Source: Cellulosilyticum ruminicola JCM 14822 (lineage in GTDB: Bacteria; Bacillota; Clostridia; Lachnospirales; Cellulosilyticaceae). Taken from it: a stretch of 52,824 nt of DNA. The position numbers were made by a program, and so were the translations under genes. The stretch is taken from the NCBI RefSeq assembly GCF_001311925.1, contig NZ_BBCG01000023.1:1-52824 (forward strand), given 5' to 3'. The notes below the pieces were generated by a model. It did no database searches. It worked only from the letters and a program-made list of their open reading frames with translations, and had not been told where the DNA came from. Positions within the stretch are counted from its first letter, which is position 1, and each line of letters opens with the position of its first letter. This document shows, one piece after another, positions 15,635 to 24,042 of this stretch.

Positions 15635-16848
15635 TTATGGGGTTATTAGATCAGTTATACTCTTCTTAAGGGCTTTATTAGCCAAATAGGCTTCTGCTGC
15701 CTTTTTGTCTTTTACTGCAAGCATTCCTTTTTTATGCTTTATAAAATAATAACCACTATTAATTAAAAGCTGTATCTCATGCGTCAATATTGTTGGTACC
15801 CCATATTTTTTTCTTATTATGTCGTAGTCTTGACTGTTATTCTGCTCATTAGATACTGTTTCTCTAAAAATATCTAGAGGTTTTTGGGTTGTATATGTCT
15901 TGTTAAAAAAAGTTAGTATTTTGCCATTGTTCTTTTATCACATAATAAATAAATGCATTTTTACCTTCTTCAAACAAACTATCTTTATAAGTACTATTAA
16001 TAAATTTTTTATATTCTTCATATTCATCAGATGAAACCACTGTTTCTTCTTTTGTCTTTTCAGCTGAATATTTATTTATTACTCCTATCACTTCATCTAT
16101 TGAATTTTGATTAGTTTGTAATAAGATTTTAAACATCCCTCCTTTATCTATTCCTATTTCATTCATTTGATCATCTTTATATATTTCATCCATTTTCTCA
16201 GATATTTGCTCTACCTCCTCTTCACTTAATTTCTTTTCTACTACCTTTGCATATTGCTTCCCTAATTTATGTGCTCTATTATTTGTAAATAACACTTTAA
16301 GCCTTTCATCATTGCTATCGTATCTACCTAATAATTCATTTAAAGCTTGCTTTCCTTGTTCATCTAATAATGTATCAATCTCCTTAAACAAGTTATAATA
16401 ATTACTCCCTTGTCCCCCTCTTATTTGACCTGTTTGCATCCACTCATCATTAATAGCAAAATCCCATTTACCATTTCCTAATATACGATACATTTTCTCT
16501 AAAATTGTATCTCTCTCTTCTTCACTATCTTTTATTTCTTCTTCACTTCCTTCTAATTTTATATTCTTTAACTTTCCCCATTTGTAAGCTAACCAATCTA
16601 CTATGTCCGAAATCCTACCTAATATTGCCTTTCTTTGCATTTGAATAACAGGTCCTTGACCAGCTAAATGATTAGCCATTGACTCCCTTTTATTTGCTTC
16701 ATATAACTGCTTTACACTACTACCTACAGGTTGGATTCATTCTAGAAAATACCGCTAATGTCCGAGCCTCATATTTCTTTTCTCGTATTGGCAAAGGGGT
16801 TAATTCTTTTGTTCTAGATTTAATATTTTCTTTTTCATAAGCAAACAT
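15635..16848 (-). pseudogene. Unrecognised ~400-aa protein, broken by two frameshifts
   Basis: Three reading frames join naturally into one protein. Frame 1 starts at 16848 after AGGAGG and ends at a shift near 16725-16735. Frame 2 covers 16679-15903 and ends in a T7 tract at 15905-15911. Frame 3 runs from there to the stop at 15635 (NKTYTTQKPLDIFRETV ... KKSITDLITP). The N terminus is polar and low-complexity, ends in ANHLAGQGPVIQMQRK, and is followed by an acidic, helix-rich body without membrane spans or enzyme motifs. A VIQM-type string after a disordered basic N terminus is something I associate with cargo of extracellular contractile injection systems, a weak hint only. Real decay or sequencing error cannot be separated here. 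Confidence 0.5.
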
Positions 16849-16914
16849 TATTTTTTCCTCCTGTTTTGCATTGTTTATACGATTCAATATATGATTGAAT
16901 AATCCTGTATTTGA

Positions 16915-16967
16915 AAAAATGTTCATTAGACTCTTGATTAATTATCCAAAGACTAATGAACATTTTT
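16915..16967 (-). terminator. Intrinsic terminator downstream of rex
   Basis: A 15-bp perfect stem (AAAAATGTTCATTAG, 16915-16929, with 16953-16967) is followed by a T-rich run on the minus strand. The rex stop is 18 bp upstream. The symmetric A/T ends would allow bidirectional use. Confidence 0.8.
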
Positions 16968-16984
16968 AAATACCCATTTTACAT

Positions 16985-17641
16985 TTAAAGTTGTTTTGGC
17001 TTACGCCCATGTTCTGCTTCATTAATTTTGTATGCCAATGTCATTAAACTATGTGATAAGTGTACATTTTCTACTTGTACAGTTTCAGGTAAAAATAAGT
17101 CAACAGGTGAGAAATTCCATAATCCCTTAATTCCCCACTGTGCTAAACTTTCTGCTGTTTCTTTTACACGTGCTTTTGGCATTGTTAAAATGGCAATCTC
17201 CACACCATTTTCCTTTACGAACTCTTCCATCTTATCAATGTCTTGTACTTCAACACCATGTATACTCATGCCAATAAGTCTTGGGTTAACATCAAAAAGA
17301 CCTACTAATTTAAAACCACGTTTACTGAATGAATTTGAATTAGCAATTGCTTGTCCTAAATTACCTACTCCAACAATAATCATTTTGTAATTCTGGTGAA
17401 GTCCGAGAATTTTTCCAATTTCAGTATATAGATACTCTACATTATACCCATATCCTTGTTGCCCAAAACCTCCGAAATTGTTAAGATCTTGACGAATTTG
17501 TGAGGCTGTTACATTCATTTTCTCACTTAATTCTCTAGAAGAGATTTTAGTGACACCCTTTTGTAATAACTCACCTAAATAACGATAATATCGTGGAAGG
17601 CGTCTTACTACAGTCATCGAAATCTTTCTTTCTTCTATCAT
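16985..17641 (-). CDS. rex: Redox-sensing transcriptional repressor Rex
   Basis: This 218-aa protein is a full-length Rex: an N-terminal winged helix (SRELSEKMNVTASQIRQDLN) and a Rossmann domain with VGVGNLGQAIAN for NADH binding, ending in the domain-swap helix (SLMTLAYKINEAEHG). Rex senses the NADH/NAD ratio and represses fermentation and hydrogenase genes in Clostridia. GAGGAG precedes the ATG. It has its own promoter and terminator and is divergent from the ABC-F gene. Its natural targets could include the hydrogenase operon at 23-27 kb, but I saw no clear TTGTGAA-type Rex box there. Confidence 0.93.
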   Translation of the reverse strand: MIEERKISMTVVRRLPRYYRYLGELLQKGVTKISSRELSEKMNVTASQIRQDLNNFGGFGQQGYGYNVEYLYTEIGKILGLHQNYKMIIVGVGNLGQAIANSNSFSKRGFKLVGLFDVNPRLIGMSIHGVEVQDIDKMEEFVKENGVEIAILTMPKARVKETAESLAQWGIKGLWNFSPVDLFLPETVQVENVHLSHSLMTLAYKINEAEHGRKPKQL

Positions 17642-17678
17642 GTTTTCAACTCCTCACTACGCGTTTATTATTGATTTC

Positions 17679-17707
17679 AGTATACATTTAGGTTTTTTTT
17701 TTGTCAA
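17679..17707 (-). promoter_or_regulatory. Promoter of rex
   Basis: The minus strand has TTGACA (17702-17707), a 17-bp A-rich spacer and TATACT (17679-17684), 38 bp before the rex start. Confidence 0.7.
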
Positions 17708-17786
17708 TGTAGTTTCTTGGCCTCTTTTCTTTCATTTTGCGTTTTTTTTTGCTAAAATTAGAGAAGATTTACTAAGGAGGCTAAAA

Positions 17787-19724
17787 ATGATTATTTCATG
17801 CAGTAATATACAAAAAACATTTATTGATCAACCTGTACTTAAAAATGTTAGTTTTCATATAGAAGATCATGAAAAGGTCGCTTTAATAGGAAATAATGGT
17901 GCTGGTAAAACAACACTTCTTAAAATCCTTACAAAAGAAATGGAAAGCGATAGCGGAACTATTTCTTATAGCAAAGACTGTTCTATAGGTTATTTAAAAC
18001 AACATATGGATTTAGATTCAGAGCGTACGGTTTATGAAGAACTTCTCCATGTATTTGATGAAGTTATTGCCCTTGAAGAAAAACTTCATGAAATGGAATC
18101 TGAAATTGCAAGAACTTCTTCTTTAGATTTAATAGGCGCTTATGATGCCCTTCGTATGGAATTTGAAAATAAAAAGGGTTATGAATATAAAAGTCTTGTA
18201 AAAGGGGTTTTAAAAGGACTTGGCTTTGATGAATCGGTTTATGAAAAACCTATTTCCATCTTATCTGGAGGTCAAAAAAACCGTGTAGCCCTTGGCAAGC
18301 TTTTACTTCAAGAACCGAATCTTTTACTTCTCGACGAACCAACTAACCACTTAGATATTGAAGCCATCGAATGGCTAGAAGGCTTTCTTCGCAGCTATAA
18401 AGGTTCTGTTATTATTATTTCCCATGACCGTTACTTCTTAGATAAGATTGTAACTAAAGTCATTCACTTAGAATTCGGTCAAGCTTTTGTTTATAACGGT
18501 AACTATAGTGATTATGTCATTAAAAGTGAAAAAGAGTATGAAATTGCTATGAAACACTTTGAAAAACAACAAAGAGAAATCGCACAGCAACAAGCTGTCA
18601 TTGCTAAACTCAAACAGTTTAACCGCGAAAAATCTCTTAAACGTGCAAGAAGCCGTGAGAAAGCACTTGAAAAAGTGGAAATCATGGATGCACCAATGAT
18701 TGATAACAAACCAATGCAGCTCGTTCTTACACCACGTATTCCAAGTGGAAATGATGTACTTGATGTAAAAGAAGTCAGCAAATCCTTTGAAGATGCACCT
18801 TTATTTAACAGTATGAATATGTCTATTAAAAAGGGGGACAAGGTAGCTTTAGTTGGTCCTAATGGTGTAGGAAAAACGACATTATTCCGTATTATATTAG
18901 AAAAAATTCCTGCTACTGCTGGATCAATAAAAATTGGTTCTAATGTTATGATTGGCTATTATGACCAAGAACATTCTACATTAGATACAAGTAATACTGT
19001 TATGGAAGAAATCCAAACTTCATTTCCTGAACTTAAAAATGGTGAAATCCGTAATATGCTTGCAGCATTCTTATTTACAAATGATGATGTATTTAAGCCA
19101 ATCTCTGCATTAAGTGGTGGAGAACGCGGACGTGTGGCTCTTGCCAAAATTATGTTATCTAAAGCAAACTTCTTAATCCTAGACGAACCAACTAACCACT
19201 TAGATATTTTATCTAAAGAAATTTTAGAAAGTGCTATTTCAAATTATGAAGGAACTGTATTATACGTTTCCCATGACCGTTACTTCATTAATCAAACAGC
19301 TACTAAAGTAGTTGAAATGACTCAAGTTGGCACAAAAGAATATCTTGGAGACTATGATTATTATATCGAAAAGAAAAAGGAACTTTTAAACACACCTGTT
19401 GTTGCTGCTCCTTCTAAAAATATGGCGAAGACACCTCTTCCAGTTACTCAAACAACAACTGCTGCTTCATCTAATAAAGATGACTGGCAAAAACAAAAGG
19501 AAGAACAAACCAGAATCCGCCGTATTCAAAATCAAATTGCAAAAGTAGAAACAGCTATTCAAGAGGCTGAAGCTGAAATGGAAAGCATTGATGCCGATCT
19601 TTGTCTCGAAGAAGTTTATACAAATGCAGAAAAAAGCAAAGAACTCATTCAAAGAAAAGGAATTCTTGAAGAAAAAGTTACTGAGCTTTATGAAGAATGG
19701 GAAAACCTTAGTAACAATCTATAA
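17787..19724 (+). CDS. ABC-F family ATPase (ribosome-associated)
   Basis: This 645-aa protein has two ABC domains in tandem and no membrane segment, the ABC-F layout. Walker A1 is GNNGAGKTT (~residues 36-44), with signature LSGGQKNRVALGKLL and LLLDEPTNHLDIEAIEWLE. The interdomain linker is rich in Lys/Arg/Gln (~245-320). Walker A2 is GPNGVGKTT, with signature LSGGERGRVALAKIM. A C-terminal coiled coil (~575-645) resembles Uup/EttA-like members. These proteins bind the ribosomal E site; subfamily and any antibiotic resistance are not decidable. AAGGAGG 6 bp before the ATG at 17787 rejects the longer reading from 17640. Confidence 0.9.
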   Translation: MIISCSNIQKTFIDQPVLKNVSFHIEDHEKVALIGNNGAGKTTLLKILTKEMESDSGTISYSKDCSIGYLKQHMDLDSERTVYEELLHVFDEVIALEEKLHEMESEIARTSSLDLIGAYDALRMEFENKKGYEYKSLVKGVLKGLGFDESVYEKPISILSGGQKNRVALGKLLLQEPNLLLLDEPTNHLDIEAIEWLEGFLRSYKGSVIIISHDRYFLDKIVTKVIHLEFGQAFVYNGNYSDYVIKSEKEYEIAMKHFEKQQREIAQQQAVIAKLKQFNREKSLKRARSREKALEKVEIMDAPMIDNKPMQLVLTPRIPSGNDVLDVKEVSKSFEDAPLFNSMNMSIKKGDKVALVGPNGVGKTTLFRIILEKIPATAGSIKIGSNVMIGYYDQEHSTLDTSNTVMEEIQTSFPELKNGEIRNMLAAFLFTNDDVFKPISALSGGERGRVALAKIMLSKANFLILDEPTNHLDILSKEILESAISNYEGTVLYVSHDRYFINQTATKVVEMTQVGTKEYLGDYDYYIEKKKELLNTPVVAAPSKNMAKTPLPVTQTTTAASSNKDDWQKQKEEQTRIRRIQNQIAKVETAIQEAEAEMESIDADLCLEEVYTNAEKSKELIQRKGILEEKVTELYEEWENLSNNL

Positions 19725-19725
19725 G

Positions 19726-19782
19726 GTATTTAAGGCTGTCAACTTAAAGTGTTGGCAGTCTTAAATACACTTTAAGTTGACA
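19726..19782 (+). terminator. Two overlapping, mutually exclusive hairpins after the ABC-F gene
   Basis: Stem A pairs 19726-19738 with 19756-19768 (13 bp, one wobble). Stem B pairs 19737-19752 with 19767-19782 (16 bp, perfect). Arms overlap, so only one can form at a time. No long U-run follows either, so efficiency as a terminator is uncertain. Confidence 0.5.
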
Positions 19783-20042
19783 CTATACTAGGTTATCTGC
19801 AATATCGTTAGACCTATCTCACCTGCGTAAAAGGCGGCTGAGGTTACGTTTAGCAAAGGTACTTTTCAGCCTACTCTATTTGGGTTCAATGTTAGATTGA
19901 ATTTCTTTATATACTTATCCACATAATCTTCTATTATGTATTGAAAATTTCAACAAATTCATTTATTCCACTGTGTATTTTATGATATATTTTAAATAGG
20001 TTTTGATATGTTTATAAATATATCTATTTATAGGAGGCTTGT
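19783..20042. other. Unassigned leader-like stretch upstream of the MFS remnant
   Basis: About 260 bases without a gene. A relatively GC-rich patch at 19825-19880 includes GGCTGA/TCAGCC arms and could fold, but it matches no riboswitch I recognise. AGGAGG lies at the right end, directly before the MFS remnant's start. Confidence 0.35.
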
Positions 20043-20768
20043 ATGTTAATAACAATGATATCTTAGTCTTAAAATATTTTTTAATCTTATGGCTTAGCCA
20101 AAAGTTTATCTACCTTAGGAAGTTCTATGACAAGTTATGCTCTGCTACTTTTGGTGTATAAACAAACGCAAACTACTTTAAGTGTGGCGCTCCTTGCTTT
20201 ATTTACTTATATGTCTTCTGTGATTATTGGGCTTTTGCAGGGACTTTTGTAGATAGGCATTCTAAGAAAAAGGTTATTTTAATATATGATAGTTTGGCGG
20301 CTTTATTGTTACATTTATGAAGTCTACTAAAAATCCTATTCGTGTTATTTTTATCAGCTGTAGATTATCTTTCTTCATATGTGATTTGCCCTGGCATTAT
20401 TTCATAATCCTGTAGTTTGGATTACTGCTAACTTTATAGGCAGTTTGCCTTTATCTATTTTATCTGCCTATATGACTACACTTATGCGTAACAATATTCC
20501 TATAGAATTACAGGCCCGTGTATTCTCTGCTAGAGATGCCTTGCAATATAGCATTATTCCTATTAGTTATTTACTAGGCGGCGTCCTTGCTGATTACTAT
20601 TTTAAACCTTTTATGACTACGCCTTCTGCTTTACAAAGATTTTTTAGCACTATCGTTGAAACTGGTGCTGGCAGTGGCCTTGCACTTATTTTCTTATGTT
20701 CTAGCTTAACGGGTACATGTATTTGTATTCTAGGTTTATATCATAAACGTTTTAGAGAGCTTAATTAA
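20043..20768 (+). pseudogene. MFS transporter remnant
   Basis: AGGAGGCTTGT and an ATG at 20043 begin a degraded major-facilitator gene. Pieces in different frames read as LGSSMTSYALLLLVYKQ, ALFTYMSSVIIGLLQG, DRHSKKKVILIYD and later ITANFIGSLPLSILSAYMTT. The last 107 residues (20445-20768) are open, ending in ICILGLYHKRFRELN. Several frameshifts and stops and a short total length (~240 codons against ~400 usual) show an internally deleted, dead drug-efflux-like gene. The intact C-terminal part alone is not a functional protein. Confidence 0.7.
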
Positions 20769-20783
20769 CAAACTCACTTAAAT

Positions 20784-20831
20784 AAATAAAAGTGTCACGA
20801 AATCATTTATGAGTTCATGACACTTTTATTT
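20784..20831. terminator. Bidirectional terminator between converging genes
   Basis: A 14-bp perfect stem (AAATAAAAGTGTCA, 20784-20797, with 20818-20831) with A- and T-rich flanks lies between the MFS remnant (+) and the flavoprotein gene (-). Confidence 0.75.
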
Positions 20832-20840
20832 TAAACCTTA

Positions 20841-21464
20841 TTATCTAATAAAGTTTGTTTTATTATTAAATTCATTTTGAGGAAGTTCAATGCCATTTTG
20901 TTTACCTGCTTCAATACATTTAAGAAGCCATGCCATATTTCTACCTAAATTACGCATAGTTTGTAAACCTTCTAAATCTTGCATAACATCTTCTGGTTTT
21001 CCGCCATGTACCATATTCCAATAACTTGAAGATACAAGTGGCATTTGTGCCAAAGTAAAGTACTTATTAATAACTTCTAATGTAGCAGTTGTTCCTGCTC
21101 TCCTGGCACTTGCAATGGCTGCTGCTGGTTTGTGTACAAAATTATTTTTACCTGCATAAAAAGCTCTATCTAAGACACTTAATAAGCTACCATTAGGTGA
21201 TGCATAATAAACTGGCGACCCCACAACAAATCCATCTGCTTCTTTAGCTTTTGCAATAAGTTCATTAACTACGCCATCATTAAAAACGCATTGACCTTTG
21301 CCACTACATCCGGCACAAGCAACGCACCCACCTATAGGTTTTACGCCAATATGAAAGATTTCAGTCTCAATACTATTTTCATTTAAAGTTTTAGCAACCT
21401 CACTTAATGCTGTAAAAGTACAACCATTTTTATGAGGACTTCCATTAATAAGTAATACTTTCAT
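20841..21464 (-). CDS. NAD(P)H-dependent FMN reductase / iron-sulfur-flavoprotein-like
   Basis: This 207-aa flavodoxin-fold protein has KVLLINGSPHKNGCTFTAL as the FMN phosphate loop, a Cys cluster (CVACAGCSGKGQC, ~46-58) like that of iron-sulfur flavoproteins, and the GSPVYYASPNG flavin loop. The family transfers electrons from NAD(P)H or ferredoxin to FMN or small acceptors. The start at 21464 is set by GGGGAGTGAGAG; the 3-codon longer reading is less likely. It is a single gene amid two pseudogenes. Confidence 0.82.
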   Translation of the reverse strand: MKVLLINGSPHKNGCTFTALSEVAKTLNENSIETEIFHIGVKPIGGCVACAGCSGKGQCVFNDGVVNELIAKAKEADGFVVGSPVYYASPNGSLLSVLDRAFYAGKNNFVHKPAAAIASARRAGTTATLEVINKYFTLAQMPLVSSSYWNMVHGGKPEDVMQDLEGLQTMRNLGRNMAWLLKCIEAGKQNGIELPQNEFNNKTNFIR

Positions 21465-21675
21465 TTCTCTCACTCCCCGAATATAAGTTACATATTGAAT
21501 ATGTTATCATCTATATAACATACTTAATATCTATATTATAATGCATAATTATTTTAACACAAATAATTTATTTTAAAAAATATTGTAATATAACTTGAAT
21601 TCAGAACAATAAATTTCAATCCCTTTTATTCTTACATTACTTACTTTATTCTATCATAGTGCTCTTTCAATAAAC

Positions 21676-22231
21676 TCAACATAATAATAATATAATTATC
21701 CCTTCTATAATTACTGCAAAAAATTCTCTTAAATAATAAGTAGGAACTAAATAAGGTAATGTATCAGCACCTATGCTACTTACCTTCCTAAATCTTTTGC
21801 AATCATTTTACTTCTTAAAATATGAAATCTATTTGTCACTACAATAACAGTAGTATTTTCTTTTTGTGCATCTATTATTTTAAATGAGTTTTTAAGATTC
21901 TCAGATGTATCCTTAGATTGGTCTTCTAAATATAATCTTTCTATTGCAATTCCTTGTTTCAACAAATATCTATTCACGGCTTCAGCTTCTGAAATATCTT
22001 CTCCTAGTCATTTGCCCCCGATAAGATCACCTGAGTATTGGGATTTTCATTTAAATACTCACATAATGCCTTATCTAAACGTGCTTTTAAAAAAAGTGAA
22101 ATCTTCTCGCCTCGTACTCTTGTCCCTAGCACAATGAGATAATCACTATTTTGAGGCACATCAAACCCCATTTCTCTTAATACAATACATCCTTCAACTA
22201 ATATAAAGGAACTTAATGCTACTATAAACAA
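21676..22231 (-). pseudogene. DUF218 (SanA/YdcF-like) protein, broken
   Basis: Three frame segments reconstruct one DUF218 protein: an N-terminal membrane segment and DYLIVLGTRVRGEKISLFLK, then GEDISEAEAVNRYLLKQGI through VTNRFHILRSKMIAKDLG, then ADTLPYLVPTYYLREFFAVI. A stop plus shift near 22010 and a second shift near 21780 separate them, and no good start codon with a ribosome site is seen. The family acts in envelope biology (SanA/ElyC-like). I regard this copy as decayed, though one-base errors elsewhere in the window urge caution. Confidence 0.65.
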
Positions 22232-22428
22232 ACCTTTAAACCATTTTCTTTTAAAGAAAAAGTTATAAATCTTTTTGGTTATGCCTAGTGTATGTTATTT
22301 TAGCGTCATTAACTCTCATTTCCTTGCAGACCATCAAATAATTTTAATTTATTTTATTCATACTAACTAAATAACATATTACTTTCTATAAATTTTATAT
22401 TCATAATAAATAAACTTATTATTTTTAT

Positions 22429-22443
22429 TGAAAATGACTTTCA
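22429..22443 (+). promoter_or_regulatory. Fur/Zur-like inverted repeat upstream of rpsD paralogue
   Basis: TGAAAATGACTTTCA resembles the 7-1-7 Fur-family consensus (TGATAATnATTATCA). It lies 22 bp before TATAAT (22465-22470) and thus close to the expected -35 position. The match is weaker than the two boxes in the NRPS locus. Confidence 0.35.
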
Positions 22444-22508
22444 TTAGTTTATGATTTATGTTATTATAATCATATGATAAGCTTATTATTAAATGTTAGG
22501 AGGACAAT

Positions 22509-23096
22509 ATGGCAAAAATGATGGGTCCACGTTTTAAGATGTGCCGAAGCCTTGGATTAAACGTAGTAGGACATCCTAAAGCAATGGACAGAGCAACAAA
22601 TACAACAAGTAGAGACAGCAAAAAACTCTCTGATTATGGAACTCAATTACTTGAGAAACAAAGATTAAGAGCATATTATGGGGTTTTAGAAAAGCAATTT
22701 GCTAAATACGTACACAAGGCATTCAAAGCAGGCTCAAACCCTGGTCCAATTTTCTTATCAGCTCTTGAAACAAGATTTGATAATATGGTTTATAGAATGG
22801 GCTTTGCACGTTCTATCCGCCAAGCAAGACAAATGGTTAACCATGGACATTTTCTCATTAATGGCAAGAAAGTTGATAGACCTTCTTATGCTATTAAAGT
22901 TGGTGATGTAATTTCACTAAAAGAAAAATCTCAGGATTTACAAATTTTCAAGGATAACATGGAACTTTCTACTGATTATCCATACCTTAATGTAGACCGC
23001 GATAAACTTCAAGGTACTCTTATTAGGATGCCAGAGCGTGACGAACTTCCTATTGAGATTAACGAACAACTTATTATTGAATACTACTCAAGATAA
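22509..23096 (+). CDS. rpsD: 30S ribosomal protein S4, stand-alone zinc-independent paralogue
   Basis: This 195-aa S4 has the N-terminal helical domain and the S4 RNA-binding domain (ETRFDNMVYRMGFARSIRQA, then GHFLINGKKVDRPS). The four-cysteine zinc site of C+ S4 is absent; only C12 remains, so this is a C- (zinc-independent) form. S4 nucleates 30S assembly. It stands alone rather than in the alpha operon (S13-S11-S4-RNAP alpha-L17), suggesting a second copy. AGGAGG precedes the ATG. A Fur/Zur-like repeat sits at its promoter, which would fit expression under metal shortage (inference). Confidence 0.9.
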   Translation: MAKMMGPRFKMCRSLGLNVVGHPKAMDRATNTTSRDSKKLSDYGTQLLEKQRLRAYYGVLEKQFAKYVHKAFKAGSNPGPIFLSALETRFDNMVYRMGFARSIRQARQMVNHGHFLINGKKVDRPSYAIKVGDVISLKEKSQDLQIFKDNMELSTDYPYLNVDRDKLQGTLIRMPERDELPIEINEQLIIEYYSR

Positions 23097-23168
23097 TTTT
23101 AATCACGCATTTAGAACCAATATATCTTAAATGAATAATGGTCTTAGAACCGCCATTATTCCCCTAAA

Positions 23169-23201
23169 AAAGGCTATGGATTTAGAACCTCCATAGCCTT
23201 T
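23169..23201. terminator. Bidirectional terminator between rpsD and hydrogenase operon
   Basis: An 11-bp perfect stem (AAAGGCTATGG, 23169-23179, with 23191-23201) is followed by a T6 run on the minus strand, 8 bp after the hydrogenase stop. A second hairpin (GAATAATGG arms, ~23133-23161) lies beside it on the rpsD side. Confidence 0.75.
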
Positions 23202-23209
23202 AGCCATTT

Positions 23210-24037
23210 TTATAAATCGTAGCAATTCATTGCATTCATTTTTTCTTGCTTATTATAGTAGGTATGTAATAAATGATGTGATTTTTCACTTAATGGTTTA
23301 CCTAAGAACTCACTATAAAGTGTTTGTACTTCTGGATTTTCATGAGATTTACGAACACTCGAATCTTTATCAATACTATAAAGTGCATCTTGACGAATTT
23401 TCTTCACATCAAATGTGGCATTAATAGGTTGTCCACCACCACCAATGCAGCCTCCTGGGCATGCCATAATTTCTATAAATGTATAGTCACTTGTGCCTGC
23501 ATTAATTTGGTCCATGATGATTTTTGCATTTTTAAGACCGTGTGCCATAGCGATTTTTATTTCTGTGCCATCTAAATCTACTGTAGCTTCTTTAATACCT
23601 TCATTACCTCTTACAGCTTCAAATTCTAAACTCTTAAGTGGTTTCCCTGTATAAACTTCTGATACGGTACGAAGCGCTGCTTCCATAACGCCACCTGTTG
23701 TTCCAAAAATAGCTCCAGCTCCACTTCCTTCTCCTAGAGGACTATCAAATTCACCTTCTTGTAAATTAGCAAAATCAAGACCTACATATTTAATCATTTT
23801 AATAAATTCACGTGTTGTAAGGACGATATCTACATCTCTATGACCATTAGCTTCCATTTCTGGTCTTGCTGCTTCATACTTTTTAGCTACACAAGGCATA
23901 ATTGAAACCGTTACAATATTGGCTGGGTCAATATCAGCTTTTTGACTATAATATGATTTTGCAAGGGCACCAAAGATTTGTTGTGGTGATTTAGCTGTTG
24001 ATAAATGACCTGTTAAATGATCATAATGTTTTTCCAT
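23210..24037 (-). CDS. [FeFe]-hydrogenase catalytic subunit, C-terminal part (frameshifted)
   Basis: This is the C-terminal ~275 residues of the H-cluster domain. Motif L2 MPCVAKKYEAAR (~48-59) and motif L3 IMACPGGCIGGGGQP are intact, followed by the small-subunit-like tail. The first residues upstream of its Met (GWVNY in this frame) continue motif L1 of the preceding reading frame. A single missing C near 24053-24056 explains the break. Together with 24043-24951 it makes a ~580-aa HndD/HydA-type catalytic subunit. Confidence 0.82.
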   Translation of the reverse strand: MEKHYDHLTGHLSTAKSPQQIFGALAKSYYSQKADIDPANIVTVSIMPCVAKKYEAARPEMEANGHRDVDIVLTTREFIKMIKYVGLDFANLQEGEFDSPLGEGSGAGAIFGTTGGVMEAALRTVSEVYTGKPLKSLEFEAVRGNEGIKEATVDLDGTEIKIAMAHGLKNAKIIMDQINAGTSDYTFIEIMACPGGCIGGGGQPINATFDVKKIRQDALYSIDKDSSVRKSHENPEVQTLYSEFLGKPLSEKSHHLLHTYYNKQEKMNAMNCYDL

Positions 24038-24042
24038 ATAAT

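Noticed and set aside
17640-17786. 49-residue N-terminal extension of the ABC-F protein
   Set aside because: Covers the rex promoter, has hydrophobic nonsense composition, and AAGGAGG marks the start at 17787.
19800-19900. Riboswitch before the MFS remnant
   Set aside because: GC-rich and foldable, but I cannot match it to any known class, so only noted as an unassigned stretch.
20445-20768. Open 107-codon frame as a stand-alone membrane protein gene
   Set aside because: It is the C-terminal piece of a decayed MFS gene whose earlier parts are legible in other frames upstream.
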